Source of the DNA: Paratinospora sagittata
Lineage: Eukaryota; Streptophyta; Magnoliopsida; Ranunculales; Menispermaceae
DNA: 64,000 nucleotides
Direction: 5' to 3'
Assembly (NCBI GenBank): GCA_035771175.1
Contig: CM069608.1
Coordinates: forward strand, 8,459,019 to 8,523,018
Both the position numbers and the translations under genes were made by a program. This document shows positions 60,095 to 64,000 of this stretch, piece by piece (position 1 is the first letter of the stretch; each line of letters begins with the position of its first letter). The notes beneath the pieces were generated by a model. It saw only the letters and a program-made list of their open reading frames with translations, ran no database searches and was not told the origin of the DNA.

Positions 60095-60606
60095 TCTTTT
60101 TTTTGTCTTAAAAAAAAAAAACTTATAATTAATTAATCGAAAGTTGATAGCCATCTCACCAGTCCTAATGAACTTTTTGTTTAAAATACATAATTTAAGA
60201 ATATGAGTAGCTAGGCTCCAATCTGCATGTATGCCACGTGGACATGAATTACATACCGGTTGGTGCACTTTTCCCACCTATAAGCCTTCTCTCGTCGGGA
60301 ATCTTTATGCAAAGGTAGTTCATCTTCCATGCGTCTTGGATAAACTTTTGGATTCCATAAATTAAATACCAAAAACCCCCTTATCTTCCACCTTGAAAAT
60401 ACTTGCTGGAACCTTATTTATTTTATTTGTTTATGAATTAAACCCAAAGGAATGAAAATTTATAAGTAATAAAAGAGGCCATGCACCACATTAATCATGA
60501 AAATTTATACCAAATCAATTGAATTTAGTATAATCATTTTTAATAAAATAATCATTTGTTTTTGTCAAAATTTCTAATAAAATAACAATTTTTTATTGCA
60601 AATCCT

Positions 60607-60650
<44 letters not shown>

Positions 60651-61023
60651 CCCTGCACGCATGAAACTTTAGTGTAACAGGATCACCCACAAAAATCTAT
60701 CAAGTCTATTTAATTTTCAATTTGGTAAAATGATCTGGTCGTCAATAAGTTAATAAAGGATATTTATGGTAACTTCATTTATAAAGGAACCTAAAATGGT
60801 CTTCAAAAGGTAAGGATCAAACAAAGACATTCACAGCAGTTCACCAACCTATTACAAATCAACAAAGTCAGCATCTCCTAACAATAAGAACACCAAGAAA
60901 AGGAAGAATCTTCCAAACTTCAACTTCATTAGTTTCATCTCTAAAGCTATATCTTCCTCTCCATTTCTCCAATCCCAATTCCTTATTTCCTTCCCTTCCC
61001 TTCTTCTTACAAACTCTCCCATA
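60095..61023 (+). promoter_or_regulatory. Upstream region of the MMP gene
   Basis: A CACGTG-containing CCACGTGG lies at about 60236-60243. An (AC)n plus poly-A run is at 60609-60650. TTTATAAAGG (about 60778) is a plausible TATA box about 245 bases before the start codon, and the CT-rich sequence just before the ATG (60950-61020) looks like a plant 5' UTR. The start site is not proven. Confidence 0.45.
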
Positions 61024-62115
61024 ATGTTTCCATTTCTCACTTACTTCTCCCTAATTCTCTTCTTCATCTCCCTGCTCTTATTCTCTCCCTCTCAAGCCAG
61101 GCACACACAAGCCCTAGCACCTGATGTTGTAACTGTAATACCTATCAACGACTATAACGACCCATGGAGCAGTTTCAAGAGGTTCCTTGACGCTGAAAAG
61201 GGCAGCGCCGTGGCTGGAATGTCCGAGCTCAAGAAATATCTCCACCGGTTCGGCTATCTTCCGTCCGCGGCTGCCATTGCAAACTTTACTGACACCTTCG
61301 ACGCCGGCTTCGAATCAGCTCTAGTAAGATACCAATCCAAACTAGGCCTTCCTGTTACTGGCCGCCTTGATTCTGAGACACTTTCACAAATTATGTCCCC
61401 AAGGTGTGGTGTAAGTGACACAACCCAATTGCATTCTACCTTGCATGGCACCATGCACTTTGCACATTTCCCCGGCGAGCCAAAATGGACTCGTTCCACT
61501 CCGATGAAGCTTACTTACGCGCTCTTGCTGGAGAATTCAATTGGGTATTTGAATCCGGCGGATGTGAAGGCGGCATTTGGACGGGCTTTTAAACGGTGGG
61601 CGGAAGTTATACCCGTGAATTTCACTGAGATTGAGGATTATTGGATTGCTGATATCAGAATTGGGTTCTATAATGGAGATCATGGAGATGGACAGCCTTT
61701 TGATGGTGTTCTTGGAGTGCTTGCTCACGCGTTTTCGCCGCAGAGCGGGAGGTTCCATCTTGATGCAAAGGAGAGATGGGCTGTTGATTTTGGTGCAGAG
61801 AAATCAAGGGTAGCTATTGATTTGGAATCTGTGGCGACTCATGAGATTGGCCATGTTTTAGGGTTAGCTCACTCGTCTGTGAAGGAAGCTGTGATGTATC
61901 CCAGCTTGAGCCCTAGGTCGAAGAAGGTGGAATTGAAATGGGATGATGTGAAGGGAGTGCAAGCTCTTTATGGTTCAAATCCGAATTTTAAGTTTAGTTC
62001 TTCCTTGGTTTCTGATACTTCTTCAAGTGATGAAGCAGTTGGTTTTGGAGATAAAAGGGTCAAGTGGGCAAGGTTTCTAATAGTATTTATTGTGATGTTC
62101 TATTCTTTACGATAA
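61024..62115 (+). CDS. MMP: Plant matrix metalloproteinase (matrixin, M10A), single exon
   Basis: This secreted zinc endopeptidase of the plant matrixin family acts at the cell surface or in the extracellular matrix. The 363-residue product has a signal peptide (about 1-25, ending SPSQA), a propeptide with a peptidoglycan-binding-like fold (SELKKYLHRFGYLP, then GLPVTGRLDSET), and a cysteine switch PRCGVSD at 126-132 (family consensus PRCGVPD). The catalytic domain follows: the structural metal-binding stretch GDHGDGQPFDG (218-228), the zinc site HEIGHVLGLAHS at 273-284 with catalytic Glu274, and the Met-turn VMYP at 290-293. The C-terminus has a Ser-rich stretch (325-335) and a hydrophobic tail (351-361), suggesting a GPI anchor. 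Length, intronless structure and lack of a hemopexin domain match plant MMPs. No break is visible. The start is the first Met, directly before the signal peptide. Confidence 0.96.
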   Translation: MFPFLTYFSLILFFISLLLFSPSQARHTQALAPDVVTVIPINDYNDPWSSFKRFLDAEKGSAVAGMSELKKYLHRFGYLPSAAAIANFTDTFDAGFESALVRYQSKLGLPVTGRLDSETLSQIMSPRCGVSDTTQLHSTLHGTMHFAHFPGEPKWTRSTPMKLTYALLLENSIGYLNPADVKAAFGRAFKRWAEVIPVNFTEIEDYWIADIRIGFYNGDHGDGQPFDGVLGVLAHAFSPQSGRFHLDAKERWAVDFGAEKSRVAIDLESVATHEIGHVLGLAHSSVKEAVMYPSLSPRSKKVELKWDDVKGVQALYGSNPNFKFSSSLVSDTSSSDEAVGFGDKRVKWARFLIVFIVMFYSLR

Positions 62116-63244
62116 TTAGTTGTGTGATTTTATTCAGTTTATTCTCTTGATTATTTTTTTCCCTGTAAATTTATTATGTAGAATTAATTCAAATTAAATA
62201 TTATAAAATTCATTTGTTCATGATGCCAAATTATATACATGCGATTGTATATATAATATCACTGGCCATGTAACCATATTTTGAAATTGTTTACAACATG
62301 CATCAAATTGGCGGCATTTCCACCCAAAAAAAAAGAAAAAAAGAAAAAGAAAATGGTGGTTAACAAATGCGTAAATGCTAAAGAAACTTTAGTTGGATTC
62401 CCTACTGTAGACCCGTATTAATATATAAGCTCCTTAATCCATATCAATGTCACTACTTACAAATTAGGTAATCCACTAGCAGTTGGATTAATTAAGAATC
62501 ATAACTATATAATGAATATAATTTGCTATAATATATCCGTCCTTAATTGCTTTGCATAACTTCGGGTATCTAGAAATTAATTGAATGCCACTAAATGTTG
62601 AATTATATATGTGCCCAGTTTGGGACGCCGTTCAAATATGCATTGCGGCGAGAAATAAAGTGAAACACAAACCTGACAAGTCCGGCGAGAAATAAGGTAA
62701 GAATTTTTTTATCAATAAAATAACAAAAAATTATAATTTTCTGCAATGATTTTCTTAGGTCTATGTTGTTAATTTGATTAGAGAAGCATGAAACAATGAA
62801 TGTTTGGCTCCCAATTTTCCTCTTTCAATCTTTTTTTTTTTTTTTTTCTGTTGGGGATTACAATCCTTTTTGATCTTTTTTCTTTTTCTTTTTTTTTTAT
62901 TCTTTGGTTACAACATTTTCAATCTCATTCACTTGCAACATAAGTGCACATCTAATATATAAATATAGAGAGAAAGAGAGAAAGAAGTAATTGCCATTAT
63001 TCTATTGGATTGACAAGAGCAAGACATACCCATCGGTATAATCTTATTAATCATAGATATATTATATTTATATAATTAGTAGGATCAACTAGAAATTAAT
63101 AAGTACTGCATATCTAGGAGTGATCTGTTATTCAACTTCGAATAAGGCAGCGTATATAAAGGATAATTGCTGCAACCCATGGCAAGATATATATACTAGC
63201 TAGCTAGCTGCAACCAAGATTAAACAAATTAATCTAGTATGGTG
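62116..63244. other. 3' flank of MMP and intergenic stretch
   Basis: The MMP 3' UTR probably lies in the first 100-200 bases (AT-rich, AATAAA-like ATTAAATATTATAAA near 62195). The rest is AT-rich with T homopolymers near 62820-62900; no gene was recognised. Confidence 0.45.
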
Positions 63245-63576
63245 CTATGGTGCTGGTGGCCAAGAAGGTTCTTCTGGGAATGGAGGGTCGCCAAAAGGAT
63301 ATGGTTCTCCGGCGATAACCTCAGGCGGAGCTCCGAAGTATATAGGTGATTCAGCAGGACTTATACTTGGCGTCTCTAATGCTGGGAGATCTCCGATGTC
63401 TATAGGAGCTTCTGCCGGAGGTGGGTTATATGAAGGCCACTGATCTGCTGCTGGAGGTTGGGCCGCGGGAGCCTGACTTGGTGGTGGCCATGTCGTCGCT
63501 GGGGTAGGACCTTCTACATAAGGTTGATGTTCATGACCGTGCCTGTGCCTCTTGCATAGTTTTGGCAAATACAGAC
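63245..63576 (-). CDS. Last exon of a proline-rich protein gene, partial
   Basis: An acceptor-like CAAACAG lies at about 63583-63577, after which the minus strand reads LYLPKLCKRHRHGHEHQPYV and a Pro/Ala-rich stretch (TTWPPPSQAPAAQPPAADQW, PPPAEAPIDIGDLPALETPS, PEVIAGEPYPFGDPPFPEEP) to a stop at 63245. I do not recognise the family. The composition differs from nearby repeats, with GC-rich, codon-like periodicity, so a real terminal exon is more likely than chance. The intron phase would be 1. Upstream exons would lie between 63577 and the window end or beyond it. It could also be a small secreted or cell-wall type protein; the start cannot be placed. Confidence 0.55.
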
Positions 63577-63829
63577 CTGTTTGTTTCATACAAAGATAAC
63601 AAAACATCAATTCATCATTAGTAATTCATATATTAACCTAATCAAGTCCTAATTTATTTGAAATGCATGCATTGGAATTAAGTGTTATATATATATATGT
63701 GTGTGGGTTTATTAATAAAGAGTAGGACTCTTGACTGAAAGTCAAACTTTGACATCCAGCTAAAAGTGAAACTTTGACTTCTGGCTAGAAGTCAAAATAT
63801 CTTTTGCTTTTTATTTATTTTATTTTTTT

Positions 63830-64000
63830 TATTTTTAGAGGAAACAAGTATATTTTATATATATAAAAAAAATCAAAAATATGTACAACGAGGCAAAGTG
63901 GATCAGAAATCCACTGCAACCAAAACAAAGACAAACGCCAAAACCTCCCACCTATATCAAGACTTACATCACAACCAAAACACATAACCGAAAACCATAT
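63830..64000 (-). mobile_element. Possible LINE 3' end at the window edge
   Basis: A T-rich run followed by AGAGGAAACAAGTATATT and an A/C-rich stretch with CAACCAAAACAAAGACAAAC resembles antisense plant L1 3' ends such as the one at 41737-41939. The rest lies outside the window. Confidence 0.3.

Overview
This is nuclear DNA from a eudicot plant. The evidence is AT-rich intergenic sequence with many microsatellites, intron-split genes with GT/AG sites, plant-only gene families (SBP-box factor, intronless plant matrix metalloproteinase, CC-NBS-LRR), and a dense mixture of Ty1-copia, Ty3-gypsy, MULE, hAT, LINE and SINE-like repeats. The species cannot be told from the window. The very long LTRs and the decayed MULE and plant-mobile-domain genes would fit a woody eudicot, but that is only an inference.

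Region by region. 0-1 kb: remnants of an antisense LTR element. 3.1-4.2 kb (minus): an SBP-box (SPL) gene with an intact DNA-binding domain but no recognisable 3' part; its promoter side, with three G-boxes, runs to about 5 kb. About 6.4-17.1 kb: a large decayed Mutator-like element (MULE) carrying a plant mobile domain (PMD) pseudogene on plus and a transposase-SWIM-OTU pseudogene on minus. The latter was cut by one solo LTR (11063-14433, 5-bp target duplication) and by a second, truncated LTR (14912-16365). 17.1-20.9 kb: gene-free. 21056-26503: a complete-structure Ty1-copia element (LTRs, PBS, gag-pol, 5-bp duplication), inactive through five in-frame stops and loss of the RT active-site segment. 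28437-32652: a second MULE, with about 46-bp terminal repeats and a perfect 9-bp duplication, carrying only a PMD pseudogene plus a 189-bp tandem array. 33.7-35.2 kb: two hAT-type MITEs. 39.6-45.5 kb (minus): a CC-NBS-LRR resistance pseudogene with an LTR element in its coiled-coil region and a LINE fragment in its NB-ARC region. 49-59.4 kb: a SINE, a solo LTR (49811-52413), a third hAT MITE, and a Ty3-gypsy fragment split by a 4-kb LTR that itself holds a palindromic array of Pol III-box modules. 61024-62115 (plus): an apparently functional, single-exon matrix metalloproteinase. 63.2 kb (minus): the last exon of a proline-rich protein gene continuing past the window.

How it works together. 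Only three host genes look potentially functional (SPL, with reservation; MMP; the proline-rich exon). The rest is a layered record of transposition: MULEs first, then LTR elements into MULEs and into the resistance gene, solo-LTR formation, and finally palindromic modules inside the LTRs. Most stops in the decayed ORFs are explained by C-to-T or G-to-A changes, as expected for methylated repeats. The most unusual items are (a) the two PMD-bearing MULEs, (b) two palindromic composites of tRNA-like (A/B box) modules, each ending in TGTCACACCC...GGGTGTGACA and flanked by a 5-bp duplication, and (c) the 189-bp array whose monomers are made of two inverted halves.
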